DNA of 64,000 bases from Micromonospora polyrhachis (GTDB lineage Bacteria; Actinomycetota; Actinomycetes; Mycobacteriales; Micromonosporaceae). Shown here piece after piece: positions 48,533 through 57,086 of the stretch. The notes below the pieces were generated by a model. It was not told the DNA's origin. It was given only the letters and a program-made list of their open reading frames with translations, and did not search any database. Both the position numbers and the translations under genes were made by a program. The stretch covers positions 5,158,501 through 5,222,500 of the forward strand of contig NZ_JACHJW010000001.1 in assembly GCF_014203835.1 (NCBI RefSeq). The letters are read 5' to 3'. Numbering within the stretch: the first letter of the stretch is position 1; each line of letters starts with the position of its first letter.

Positions 48533-51127
48533 ATGGACTTGAGCGGCTTGGTTCCTCGGTCGTCGGGTTCGACTCCCACGACCCGGGCCGTCGGGAGACT
48601 GCTGGCTGCCGCTGGTGCCGACGACCAGCGGGCGGTCGTCGTCCGGGTGGGTCGGCCATTGGGAGCGGTGTTACGTGAGCACCCGAAGCTGCCCGTTGAC
48701 CTGGTCGAGACGGTGCTGCGCGGCGACGACCGGGACCTGTTGCAGGCGCTGTACGACAACCCCGACCGGGACGGCGTCCACCGCGACCACTGGGATCGGT
48801 GGTCAGCCGCCGACCGGCCGGTGGTCGCCCGGCTCTGGTACGACCATGCCGACCTCACGCAGCGCCGTCGGATCCTGGCGGCGGCCGACCCGGGAACCCC
48901 GGGATGGACCCAGCGTTCCGGCCTGGTGGCGCAACTGCTCACGTCATCCGACATCGAACAGTTGCGGCCGGCCGTGGTGGGTCGATTTCCGGATCTGATC
49001 GAGCATGTGCTGCGGACCTGTCATGTCGGGCTGAGCCGGGCCGATCAGCTCCGTGCCGTCGGTTCGCTAGTCGACTGCGGCGTACTCGGGGTAGCGCTGA
49101 GCTGGCTGGGGACACTCGAACTGCACCCTGACGTGGTCGAGTTGGCTCGGGCGGCCGCCACTTCCACCGTAGGGGCGGACCGGTTGCGGGGTCTGGTCAC
49201 CGCGACCTCGGACCTGGTCCAGGACACCGGCGACCTGGTCGAGGAGTTGCGTCAGCTCCCCGGCAAGTTGTCGCACCACGAAACCAGGAAACAGGCGGAA
49301 CAGAAGGTGGGTCGACGCAACCGGTGGGACTGGGAGAGTCTGCGGGCGGCGCACGCGCTCCGACCGTTCCCGCCCGACTGCCTGGAGTTGCTGGTGACGC
49401 ACCGAGACTGCCCGGCGGACCTTGCCGTGCAGTGGTGTGCCGCCCTGCCCCGGGGGCTGGACGTGCTGCTCCAGGCGAAACATCCGATCCCGTCGCCGCC
49501 GCCGTCCCCACTGCTGCGGACCCTGCTGTCCGCGACGACCCTGACCAGGCTGATCGTCGAACGACTCGGATCGGGGCTGACCGGCCCCGATCTGCTGACC
49601 GAGTGCCAACCGGCGCGCACCGTGCTCCAGGTGGCGCACGGGCGGCGGGGCCGCTACTCCGACGAGCGGAAACAGGCCGAGTGGGACGCGTTCCGGGCGG
49701 GGCTCAGGGAACTGGTGGTGACCCGGCTCGGCCACGATGTCGAGGCGTGGCGGCTGCTGCGTACCCGGCTGCCGAGATTCAACGGCACGGTCACCCGGTT
49801 GCTCGACGAGGTGGCCGCGTCGATGGCCAAGCCAGCACGTCGGCCGGACCGGGTCGCCGCCGGCCCGGCAGTCGACTGGCCGGACGCCGCCCCGCTGGAG
49901 ATGTTCTTCGAGCCGCCATCGTTGCAGGTCAACCGGGCCGCGTTCGTGACCCTGCTCGACGCCGCCACCACCGACACCCAGTGGCACCTGCTGCCACACC
50001 TCGACGAGCGGACCCGGTACGACCTACTCGCCCTAGGGGAGTGGCGGGACGAGTGGGTCACCCGTGTGGTGGCCGACGGTGAGCTGCGGATCAGTGTGCC
50101 GTTGGCCCGCCGGCCGGCCCTGCCGGTCGAGGCGATCGAGGCACTGGCCGCGCTGGATGATCCCGCCACCAACTTCGGGCTGCTCTACCAGCCACAGGCG
50201 ACGGCACGGCAGCGACATCGACTGGTCAACGGGATCCCGTTCGGCCCGGCCCGGACCGAACCGCTGACCGTTAACCTGGACCCAGACCTGGACAAGGTCA
50301 TCGCTGAGGGGCCGGGGCGGGAATACCTGCTTCCGTTGCAGTACCACGACGACCCCGGGGTCGCGCAGGAGTGCGTGCGCAGAACCGGTCTGCCGCAGAA
50401 CCGGATGCTGCGGTTGATCATCGACTGGTGGGAGTTGGACGGGCACCCGAACCGCATCCTGGAACGCCTGCCGGCCAGCATCCAGGTGGGGGTACGCAAA
50501 CTGGTCACCGAGCTGGTCGACGCCCCGGACGCCGACGAGGCGCTGGACCGGCTGCGTGCTGCCGCGTACGAGGCGGAGTCACCGAAGCAGGCGGTACGCC
50601 GGATGCGTGGTGGTACCGCCCCCCGCACACTGCGAGCCGAGGGCTTCCGCTGGGACTGGGACTTCCTGGTCGAGGCGCATCGGGAAAAGCCCTTCGAGCC
50701 CTACATCCTGCACTTGCTCCGGGCGCTGCCCGGCTGCCCGGAGTTGCTGCGTGACGCGGCGTTGCGGGCCGGCTCGGATGCCACAGCACCGGTCCTGACC
50801 ACGGCTGAGCAGCGCGCACACAAGGCACTGGCCGGCGGGAAGACGCCCGCCGACGTGCTCGCGAAGCGGCCGGTCGCCGCTTGGGTGGAGCACGTCGTCC
50901 AGTGCGGTGACCTTCTCCCGGTGGACGTGCTCCGGTCCGGTCACCCGGCACGGGAGGCATTGTCGATCGACCGGGTCGACGACACGTTCCGTACGGAATT
51001 GGCAGCGCTTGTCGACAAGCACCTGGCCGGTCGGCCGGATGCCTGGCAGCTCGTGTTGGCCATGTTGCCCGACTTCGCCGGTACGGTGCCGGAATTGCTC
51101 AGCACCGCCGCACTGGCCGCCGAGTGA
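48533..51127 (+). CDS. 864-aa duplicated helical protein of a MoxR/vWA cluster
   Basis: I do not recognise a named domain. ATG 48533 follows GGGGAG. The protein is a tandem duplication: RWDWESLRAAHALRPFPP (264-281) recurs as RWDWDFLVEAHREKPFEP (706-723), both followed by a Cys-Pro; DVEAWRLLRTRLPRFNGTV (402-420) recurs as DAWQLVLAMLPDFAGTV (836-852); HPKLPVDLVETVLRGDD...LY..P (50-77) recurs as RPALPVEAIEALAALDD...LY..P (527-554). The last block resembles variant leucine-rich (LRV) repeats. No signal peptide or membrane helix. It lies 10 bp upstream of the zincin/vWA gene and 1.6 kb upstream of the AAA gene, so it should be a dedicated partner, perhaps a scaffold or recognition subunit. Confidence 0.8.
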   Translation: MDLSGLVPRSSGSTPTTRAVGRLLAAAGADDQRAVVVRVGRPLGAVLREHPKLPVDLVETVLRGDDRDLLQALYDNPDRDGVHRDHWDRWSAADRPVVARLWYDHADLTQRRRILAAADPGTPGWTQRSGLVAQLLTSSDIEQLRPAVVGRFPDLIEHVLRTCHVGLSRADQLRAVGSLVDCGVLGVALSWLGTLELHPDVVELARAAATSTVGADRLRGLVTATSDLVQDTGDLVEELRQLPGKLSHHETRKQAEQKVGRRNRWDWESLRAAHALRPFPPDCLELLVTHRDCPADLAVQWCAALPRGLDVLLQAKHPIPSPPPSPLLRTLLSATTLTRLIVERLGSGLTGPDLLTECQPARTVLQVAHGRRGRYSDERKQAEWDAFRAGLRELVVTRLGHDVEAWRLLRTRLPRFNGTVTRLLDEVAASMAKPARRPDRVAAGPAVDWPDAAPLEMFFEPPSLQVNRAAFVTLLDAATTDTQWHLLPHLDERTRYDLLALGEWRDEWVTRVVADGELRISVPLARRPALPVEAIEALAALDDPATNFGLLYQPQATARQRHRLVNGIPFGPARTEPLTVNLDPDLDKVIAEGPGREYLLPLQYHDDPGVAQECVRRTGLPQNRMLRLIIDWWELDGHPNRILERLPASIQVGVRKLVTELVDAPDADEALDRLRAAAYEAESPKQAVRRMRGGTAPRTLRAEGFRWDWDFLVEAHREKPFEPYILHLLRALPGCPELLRDAALRAGSDATAPVLTTAEQRAHKALAGGKTPADVLAKRPVAAWVEHVVQCGDLLPVDVLRSGHPAREALSIDRVDDTFRTELAALVDKHLAGRPDAWQLVLAMLPDFAGTVPELLSTAALAAE

Positions 51128-51137
51128 GGACGACAGC

Positions 51138-52595
51138 ATGGCGGAGGTAGCGACCGGTACGACGATGGCCGAGCGGCGGGCCAGCGTCGACCTCACCGAC
51201 CGGCGAGCCCTGTTGGCGTGCCAGCCGGACGACCCGGCGGTGCTGGCCGAGGCGCACCGGTTGAAGGAGACGGCGCTGTTGGACTTCGGGGTCCGCGACA
51301 GTGTGGTGACCTCGTGGCTCTATGCCAAGTGCCACCACCACATCCCGACCACGGCAGTGGAGACGGCGGCGGTCGTCGCCACCGGGGACGGCGGCTGTCT
51401 GCTGCTCTACAACCCGCAGTTCTTCGTGGACATCGGGCTGGCCGGGGTGCGGTTCGTGCTGTTCCACGAGGCCCGCCACCTGATGCACCGCCACCTCTAC
51501 GTGGAGCCGGAGCTGCGCGCCGATCCGGTGTTCCACCTGGCCGCCGAGGTGAGCATCAACCACGTGGCGATGGTCCGGTTGGCGTCCGGCGGGCTGCCGA
51601 CCCGCGCCGTGCCGGACGGCACCGGCGGCACGGTTCGCGAGCCGGTCGGGGTGGACCCACACGAGATCCACCGACGGTACGCCGAGGACCTGAGCGGTCA
51701 GGGCCGCAAGCCACTGTCGTACCAGGATTTCGTCGACACCGACCTGGTCGTCTACCGCGAGTTGAAGCGGATGCACACCCCGCTGGTGCTGCCGATCGGG
51801 CTGTGTATCCACGCCGACCACGTCGGAGGAGACATTGGCGAACTTCCCACCGATGGCGAGACGGTGGGCCGGATCGTCGGTGAGGTGTTGGCCGAGGCGA
51901 TCCGGGCCGCGCTGCGGGGCAACCGGATCGCCCGCGACGAGGTGCTGAACCTGGTCGACCGGTCCGAGGGTGGCGGTGACCGGCTGACCCGGATGTGGGG
52001 CACCCTCGGGGCCGTCGCCCTGCGGGGCGAGACGCCTCGGACCCGGCGGGTCCAGTGGTGGAAACGCTGGCTGGCGGACACCCTCGCGTCCAAGCTGCGC
52101 GAGGGGGAACGGCTGGTCTATCCGAAGAAACAGGGGGCGGTGTTGCTCGCCCTCGGTCACGACCCGATGCTGTCGCGACGCGGTCGGGAACGTACGAAGG
52201 TGGTGTTGGTCGCCCTGGACACCTCCGGTTCGATGTCGAACGAGGTGGTCGACTGGATCACCAGCCTGGTCGGCCAGACCGACGGGGTGGAGAGCCACTG
52301 GCTCAGTTTCGACGGGGTGGTGATGCCGTTCGTGCCCGGCGAACGGGTGTACGGCGGGGGCGGCACCAACTTCCAGAACGTGGTCGACTACGCCGAGGGG
52401 CGGCTGACCATCGACGGTGAGCCGTTCGAGGTGCAACCGGACGCGGTGATCATGGTTACCGATGGCTACGCGCCACGGGTCTCCCCAGCCCAGCCGGATC
52501 GGTGGATCTGGCTGATCACGGACGGCGGCGACGACTGGCCGGAGCACCACAATCCGCCGATGGCCTGCCATCGGGTAATCACCGGCGAGCGGTGA
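51138..52595 (+). CDS. DUF2201-type zincin-like metallopeptidase with vWA domain
   Basis: This encodes 485 residues from the ATG at 51138. The N-terminal part has the zinc-protease motif HEARH (110-114) in VRFVLFHEARHLMHRHLYVEP, with Glu137 (LAAEVSINH) placed as a possible third ligand. YAKCHHHIPT at 62-71 is characteristic of DUF2201. The C-terminal vWA domain has a complete MIDAS: DTSGS (361-365), Thr410 (GGGGTNF) and Asp442 (VTDGY). The combination suggests a metal-dependent protein-binding module tied to a protease-like domain. Such proteins work with MoxR-type AAA ATPases, one of which is encoded just downstream. Confidence 0.88.
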   Translation: MAEVATGTTMAERRASVDLTDRRALLACQPDDPAVLAEAHRLKETALLDFGVRDSVVTSWLYAKCHHHIPTTAVETAAVVATGDGGCLLLYNPQFFVDIGLAGVRFVLFHEARHLMHRHLYVEPELRADPVFHLAAEVSINHVAMVRLASGGLPTRAVPDGTGGTVREPVGVDPHEIHRRYAEDLSGQGRKPLSYQDFVDTDLVVYRELKRMHTPLVLPIGLCIHADHVGGDIGELPTDGETVGRIVGEVLAEAIRAALRGNRIARDEVLNLVDRSEGGGDRLTRMWGTLGAVALRGETPRTRRVQWWKRWLADTLASKLREGERLVYPKKQGAVLLALGHDPMLSRRGRERTKVVLVALDTSGSMSNEVVDWITSLVGQTDGVESHWLSFDGVVMPFVPGERVYGGGGTNFQNVVDYAEGRLTIDGEPFEVQPDAVIMVTDGYAPRVSPAQPDRWIWLITDGGDDWPEHHNPPMACHRVITGER

Positions 52596-52687
52596 CCCGG
52601 CCCGATCCGGGACAACGGCCCGGCCCGATCCAGGACAACGACCCGGCCCGATCCGAGACAACGGCCCAGCCCGATCCAGGACAACGA
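52596..52687. repeat. 23-bp minisatellite, 4 copies
   Basis: Four head-to-tail 23-bp units (52596-52618, 52619-52641, 52642-52664, 52665-52687) with the pattern CCCGGCCCGATCC(A/G)(G/A)GACAACG. The array begins at the base after the stop of the zincin/vWA gene and fills nearly the whole gap to the AAA gene. Confidence 0.9.
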
Positions 52688-52709
52688 GCACGAGGAGAAC
52701 AGCGTCAGC

Positions 52710-54626
52710 GTGAGCATTGCGGCACCCGTTCAGCAGAACCCGCTCGGCGACCCGCAGAAGGGCGCTCGTCGGCCCTGGCGGTCGAACGCGACATATCCGA
52801 AGCGACCGCCGGGGGCGGAGACCGGGGTACGCCTGGAGCAGTTCATCGACGCGATGATCGCGATGGGGCAGACTGGTCAGGTCTTCGGGGAGCACGGCAT
52901 CGGCAAGACCTCGACGTTCCTGTCGTACATCCCGGAGCGATTCCCCGGCACCCGGGTGATCCTGGTGCCGGCGGCCAACCTGACCCCGGACGACCTGCTG
53001 GTCAACGCGCCGGTCCGGGATCCTCGTACCGGCGAGCTGGCGCTCACCCAGCTGATCATGCGACAGCTCGCTCCCGGTGAACCGTTCGTGCTGCTGATCG
53101 ACGACTCGTTGCAGGCCGGCGACACCATCCAGTCGCAGCTCATGCAGGTCGCCTGCGACTGGACTCTCGGCGAACACGACCTGCGCGAACTCGGCTGCGT
53201 CGGCGTCTTCCTCACCGACAACGAGTCGCTGGTCGAGACCAGCGCCCGGCGTAGCGACCTGGCTGTCCTGGACCGGATGGTCACCGTACGGCTCACCGCC
53301 AACGACACCGGCTGGCGATTCAAGCTCGCCGAGCGCTACCGCGACTGGGACCTGACCGAGGTGTACCGGATCTGGGCTGCCCTGGTGCCGGAGTTGCGGC
53401 AGTTGCTGTCGCCCCGCACGCTGCAGCACGTACTGGACTGTGCCCGGGCCGGGCTTCCGCTGGCCTGGGGCCTGCCACTGGTCAACGGGCATCGGCTGCG
53501 CCTGGTCGAACCGGGTGACCCGGGCGACGGCGACCGCAAGAAGGAGAGCCGCAAGGACCGGGACCGCACCGACGAGACGCTGGACCGGATCGCCGCCGCG
53601 ATCGGCTGCGCCAACCCGGACACCGTCCCCGACCCGGTCCGGCGCATCCTGCGTACGGCCATCCGGGAACGCTGGGCGGTGCTGCTCCAGGGCCCGCCCG
53701 GCTGCGGCAAGACGGAGATCACCAAGCAGGTGGCCCGGGAGGAGACCGGCCGTGCGCCGGTCTACTTCTCGCTTCCGGTCACCAACGTCGAGGACCTGTG
53801 TGTGCCGGTGCTCACCCCGGACGGCACCCTGGACACGCTGCTCACCCGGTCGCTGCTCGGCCCGGAGCCGAAGGTGCTGGTCTGGGACGAGTACAACCGC
53901 CCCAAGGACAAGTCGACCTTCGCCAAGCTGATGGAGGTCACCCAGGAGTGGTCGCTGGCCGGTCGGCCGATCCCCAACCTGCGGGCCCAGGTGGCGTTGC
54001 AGAACCCGCCCTACCACCTCGGGCGCAAGCTGTTGGTGTCCCGTAACAACGTGGCCCAGGCGAGCCGGTTCACGGTCAGCTACGAGGTACGCCCCGAGGA
54101 CATTCCGGCCAACGAGTGGCTGATCGCGACGTACGGCGAGATCGCGGAGACGATGCTGGAGTGGTGGAAGACCGACATCGACGACGAGGGGCGGGACTGG
54201 ATCACCAAGCGCACCCTGGAACGGCTCATCAAACTGCACCGGGCTGGCCAGCCGTTGCAGTCCGGGCTGATCTATCTCGGTGACGGCGAGTACGCCCCGG
54301 TGCCGTTGACCAAGCTGGAGGCGCGACTGACCGAGCAGCGGGTCATCGGGCTGCGGGAGATCGCCCGGGACGTGGACGGCTGGGTGGCGCGACTCGCCGC
54401 CGCCTCCGAGACCTCCACCGAGGGGACCGACGACACCGACGCCGTACACCAGGTGTTTTCCAACGCCGAGGTGTCCCAGCTGAAGCGGCACCTGAACGTG
54501 GTGGCCCGGCTGCTACGGCACCTGCCGCCGAAGCTGCGCGCCACCTACCTGGTCGGGCAGACCCCGGAGAAGCAGAAGTTCTGGGTCACCGCCCTGGCCC
54601 GGATGGCGGAGCTTTCCCGCGACTGA
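52710..54626 (+). CDS. Tandem MoxR-like AAA ATPase
   Basis: This 638-residue protein has two AAA modules. Module 1: Walker A GEHGIGKT (60-67), Walker B FVLLIDD (126-132), sensor-like LTDN (168-171). Module 2: Walker A GPPGCGKT (328-335), Walker B VLVWDE (389-394) followed by the MoxR-like NRPKDKSTFAKLMEVTQEW, and sensor QNPP (431-434). A charged linker (270-290) joins them. The GTG at 52710 is the annotated start, with GAGGAG 12 bases upstream, longer than ideal. MoxR ATPases remodel protein complexes and act with vWA partners, so this should be the motor of the three-gene module. Confidence 0.9.
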   Translation: MSIAAPVQQNPLGDPQKGARRPWRSNATYPKRPPGAETGVRLEQFIDAMIAMGQTGQVFGEHGIGKTSTFLSYIPERFPGTRVILVPAANLTPDDLLVNAPVRDPRTGELALTQLIMRQLAPGEPFVLLIDDSLQAGDTIQSQLMQVACDWTLGEHDLRELGCVGVFLTDNESLVETSARRSDLAVLDRMVTVRLTANDTGWRFKLAERYRDWDLTEVYRIWAALVPELRQLLSPRTLQHVLDCARAGLPLAWGLPLVNGHRLRLVEPGDPGDGDRKKESRKDRDRTDETLDRIAAAIGCANPDTVPDPVRRILRTAIRERWAVLLQGPPGCGKTEITKQVAREETGRAPVYFSLPVTNVEDLCVPVLTPDGTLDTLLTRSLLGPEPKVLVWDEYNRPKDKSTFAKLMEVTQEWSLAGRPIPNLRAQVALQNPPYHLGRKLLVSRNNVAQASRFTVSYEVRPEDIPANEWLIATYGEIAETMLEWWKTDIDDEGRDWITKRTLERLIKLHRAGQPLQSGLIYLGDGEYAPVPLTKLEARLTEQRVIGLREIARDVDGWVARLAAASETSTEGTDDTDAVHQVFSNAEVSQLKRHLNVVARLLRHLPPKLRATYLVGQTPEKQKFWVTALARMAELSRD

Positions 54627-54741
54627 CCCGCCGGTACCGGGCCGCGTCCGCCAGGCGCCGGAGCGGCCGAACGCGGCCCGCCACCGGGTCCGCCGTATCG
54701 GGGCGAGGTTTCTCCCGGTCGAATCGGGGAACCGCGCGACC

Positions 54742-56364
54742 GTGGAGGACCTGGTCTGCGATGCCCGCGAACACGGACTCGCCGGCGACGGGTCGACCAA
54801 CGACCAGCCGGCGCTGGCGGCGTTGGTCGACCGGCTCGGTGCGGCCTACGCCGCCGACGGACGCCCACGCGTCATCCACTGCCCGGCGGGGGTCTATTCG
54901 ATCCGGGACGCGGGCACGGTCTGGCGCAGCGGAGTCTCCCTGACCGGGGCCGGTCCGGGGGTGACCCGGTTCGTCCTGTCGAACCCGGGTGCTCCCACCA
55001 ACCCGACCCCCCTGGCCTTCTTCACCACGGTCCAGCACGGTGCGGGGCGGGACAACCACATCGCCGACTGCACCTTCGCCGGCTTCGAAATCGACGGCTC
55101 GGGCGTGACGCTGCCCGGCTACGACGTGCTCGCCAAGGGGCTGGGCCTCCAGTACGTGCTGCGGGGCCGGTTCCGGGACCTCTACATCCACGACACCGGT
55201 GCGACCGGTCTGGGCTGCGACTTCCTCCAGGACACCGTGGTCGAGGGCGTGCTGGTGGTGCGCTGCGGCCGAATGGACAACGGGGACCAGATGGGTGGGG
55301 CCGGTATCGGCATCGGAGTGGGCGGTTGGGGTGCCACCGAACGACTCACCATCACCGCCTGCACCGCGATCGGCAACGGCACCAACGGGATCTTCCTGGA
55401 ACTCCAGAAGGACTACTGGACACCGCCGGGCGGTATCCGGATCGTCGGCTGCCACGCCGAGGGCAACACGTACGGGATCTCCGACTGGGGCACGGACGGA
55501 CTGATCGTTTCCGCCTGCACCATCACCGGCAACCTCGAAGCCGGGTACGACGTCTCGGCGCACGGCACCGCCGGGGTCGCCGGCCGGGGTGGCATCGTGA
55601 CCGGCTGCGTCATCGACGGGAACGTCCGCGACGGCGTCAGCATCGGCAACACGCCCGGCCCTTACACCGTGCGTGGCAACCGGATCAGCCGCAACGGTCG
55701 GTACGGCTATCGCGAGCACGATCTGGCCGGGGACGGTCAGCCGGCCGGCGGCATCGTCGTGGACAGCAACGAGATCTGGGACAACGGGCTGGACGGGGTA
55801 CGCGTCGACGCCACCCTCGTCGATGCCTTCATCACCGGCAACCGGATTCGTGACAACGGCCGCCGGAGCGCGCCTGCCGTTCTCGGTGCGGGCGGCGACC
55901 CGGTCAGCTACACCCGGGCAGCCCTCGTGGATCGGAGCGCGAACTGGCCACCGGACGGCCACCGGGGCAAGACGCTGACGGTCGGCGACCGGACGGTGAT
56001 CGTTACCGGCAACACGCACACCGAACTCACCCTTGCCCCGACCCGCCCCGGGGCGACGACGGCGTGGCAGGGCCCACCACCGGCACCGGGAAGCACCTAC
56101 CGGTTGCCGGACGCCCCGCCCGTACGGGCCGGGATCACCCTGGCCACCGCCACGACCGAACTGACGATCCGGGACAACCGGATCTGGGACGACCAGGAGG
56201 ACAGGACCCAGACGTACGGACTGTGGGTCACCCGGGACGGCAGTTGCGTTTCCGGCACGGTCGAGGGCAACGACCTGCGCAACAATGCCATCTCGGCCAC
56301 CCGGCTCGACGCCGCGCCGACCGGGGGGCGGTGGAACCGCAACCACGGCCTCGACGACCGGTGA
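54742..56364 (+). CDS. Right-handed beta-helix (pectate-lyase-like) protein
   Basis: This encodes 540 residues from the GTG at 54742. It opens CDAREHGLAGDGSTNDQPALAALVDRLGAAY, the usual start of pectate-lyase superfamily and phage tailspike proteins (D-x-x-x-x-G-A-x-x-D-G-x-x-N/D-D). Many parallel beta-helix (PbH1) rungs follow: GIRIVGCHAEGNTYGIS, GLIVSACTITGN, GGIVTGCVIDGNVRDGVSIG, YTVRGNRISRNGRYGY, IVVDSNEIWDNGLDGVRV and FITGNRIRDNG. A C-terminal insertion (about 375-460) carries a separate small domain. No signal peptide is visible, unusual for a polysaccharide lyase. Catalytic residues cannot be assigned. It lies 115 bp after the AAA gene on the same strand. Confidence 0.8.
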   Translation: MEDLVCDAREHGLAGDGSTNDQPALAALVDRLGAAYAADGRPRVIHCPAGVYSIRDAGTVWRSGVSLTGAGPGVTRFVLSNPGAPTNPTPLAFFTTVQHGAGRDNHIADCTFAGFEIDGSGVTLPGYDVLAKGLGLQYVLRGRFRDLYIHDTGATGLGCDFLQDTVVEGVLVVRCGRMDNGDQMGGAGIGIGVGGWGATERLTITACTAIGNGTNGIFLELQKDYWTPPGGIRIVGCHAEGNTYGISDWGTDGLIVSACTITGNLEAGYDVSAHGTAGVAGRGGIVTGCVIDGNVRDGVSIGNTPGPYTVRGNRISRNGRYGYREHDLAGDGQPAGGIVVDSNEIWDNGLDGVRVDATLVDAFITGNRIRDNGRRSAPAVLGAGGDPVSYTRAALVDRSANWPPDGHRGKTLTVGDRTVIVTGNTHTELTLAPTRPGATTAWQGPPPAPGSTYRLPDAPPVRAGITLATATTELTIRDNRIWDDQEDRTQTYGLWVTRDGSCVSGTVEGNDLRNNAISATRLDAAPTGGRWNRNHGLDDR

Positions 56365-57007
56365 CGAGTCCTCACCGCAGCCGTACCCGGACCGGGCGGA
56401 CCTGCCCGATCTGGGCGTCAACGGATTCGCGGTGGCCTCCCTGATACTCGGCATCATCGGCGGATTGGTACTCAGCGTCGTCTTCGGCATCGTGGCGCTG
56501 GTGCAGATCCGCCGCCGGCCGTACCGGGGCAGGGGACTGGCGATCGGTGGCCTGGCCGCCTCGGCATCCTGGGTGCTGCTCTTCGTGCTGTTCGTGGCGG
56601 CCATTGTCATGGACGATGCCGATCGGGACGCCGACGGTCAGGTCACCAACGGCGCAACGGTGAGCACCGAGCAACTTCGGCCAGGCGACTGCGTCAATGA
56701 TCTGAACGAGAACGACTACATGGTTAGCGACTTGCCGGCCGTATCCTGTGCCGAGCCGCATGAGGGCGAGGTCTACGCCGTAGTCCCGTTGCCGGAGGGG
56801 GACTGGCCGGGTAAACGTGAGGTCGCCCGGCAGGCGGAACAGAGCTGCTATGTCCTGCTCACCCGCTACGCCACGGCCGTCGACCCCAATCTGCTGGACG
56901 TCTTCTACCTCGCTCCCATGGAGCGGGGCTGGATGCGAGGAGATCGCGACATCGTCTGCATCGCCATCGACCCGAGCGGAAAACGGACCGGCTCGATCGG
57001 GGGTTGA
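56285..57007 (+). CDS. DUF4190-like membrane protein with septum-formation-type domain
   Basis: This encodes 240 residues if the ATG at 56285 is used; it then overlaps the previous gene by 80 bp, and no later in-frame start precedes the membrane region. Two transmembrane helices (GFAVASLILGIIGGLVLSVVFGIVALVQI, then GLAIGGLAASASWVLLFVLFVAAIVM) match DUF4190. The extracytoplasmic C-terminus (LRPGDCVNDLNENDYMVSDLPAVSCAEPHEGEVYAVVPLPEGDWPGKREVARQAEQSCYVLLTRYATA) has the paired Cys and CAEPHEGEV of the septum-formation (PF13845-like) domain. Function unknown. The start is the least certain part. Confidence 0.75.
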   Translation: MPSRPPGSTPRRPGGGGTATTASTTGDESSPQPYPDRADLPDLGVNGFAVASLILGIIGGLVLSVVFGIVALVQIRRRPYRGRGLAIGGLAASASWVLLFVLFVAAIVMDDADRDADGQVTNGATVSTEQLRPGDCVNDLNENDYMVSDLPAVSCAEPHEGEVYAVVPLPEGDWPGKREVARQAEQSCYVLLTRYATAVDPNLLDVFYLAPMERGWMRGDRDIVCIAIDPSGKRTGSIGG

Positions 57008-57032
57008 CGAGGAAGCCGGCCGCACAGGTGTT

Positions 57033-57081
57033 AGAAAGGGACCCTTCCTCTGCAAAAAATCGATAAGAAGGGGCCCTTTCT
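57033..57081 (+). terminator. GGGCCC-type hairpin before the SNF2 gene
   Basis: AGAAAGGGACCCTTCCT (57033-57049) pairs with AAGAAGGGGCCCTTTCT (57065-57081), 15 of 17 pairs, over a 15-base A-rich loop. It is 26 bp past the DUF4190 stop and likely terminates it. The 3' arm (AAGAAGGGG) also stands where the Shine-Dalgarno of the SNF2 gene would be. Confidence 0.75.
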
Positions 57082-57086
57082 TGCGC

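Noticed and set aside
51099-54491. 1130-residue open frame on the minus strand
   Set aside because: It runs opposite the zincin/vWA and AAA genes, whose motifs are intact on the plus strand. The minus frame is rich in Gln/Val/Gly/Arg/His with no domain, a mirror artefact of GC-rich codons.
48533-54626. Magnesium or cobalt chelatase or nitric-oxide-reductase activating pair
   Set aside because: MoxR plus vWA pairs occur in those systems, but the zincin motif and tandem AAA modules do not fit ChlI/ChlD or NorQ/NorD, and no metal-chelatase or reductase gene is nearby.
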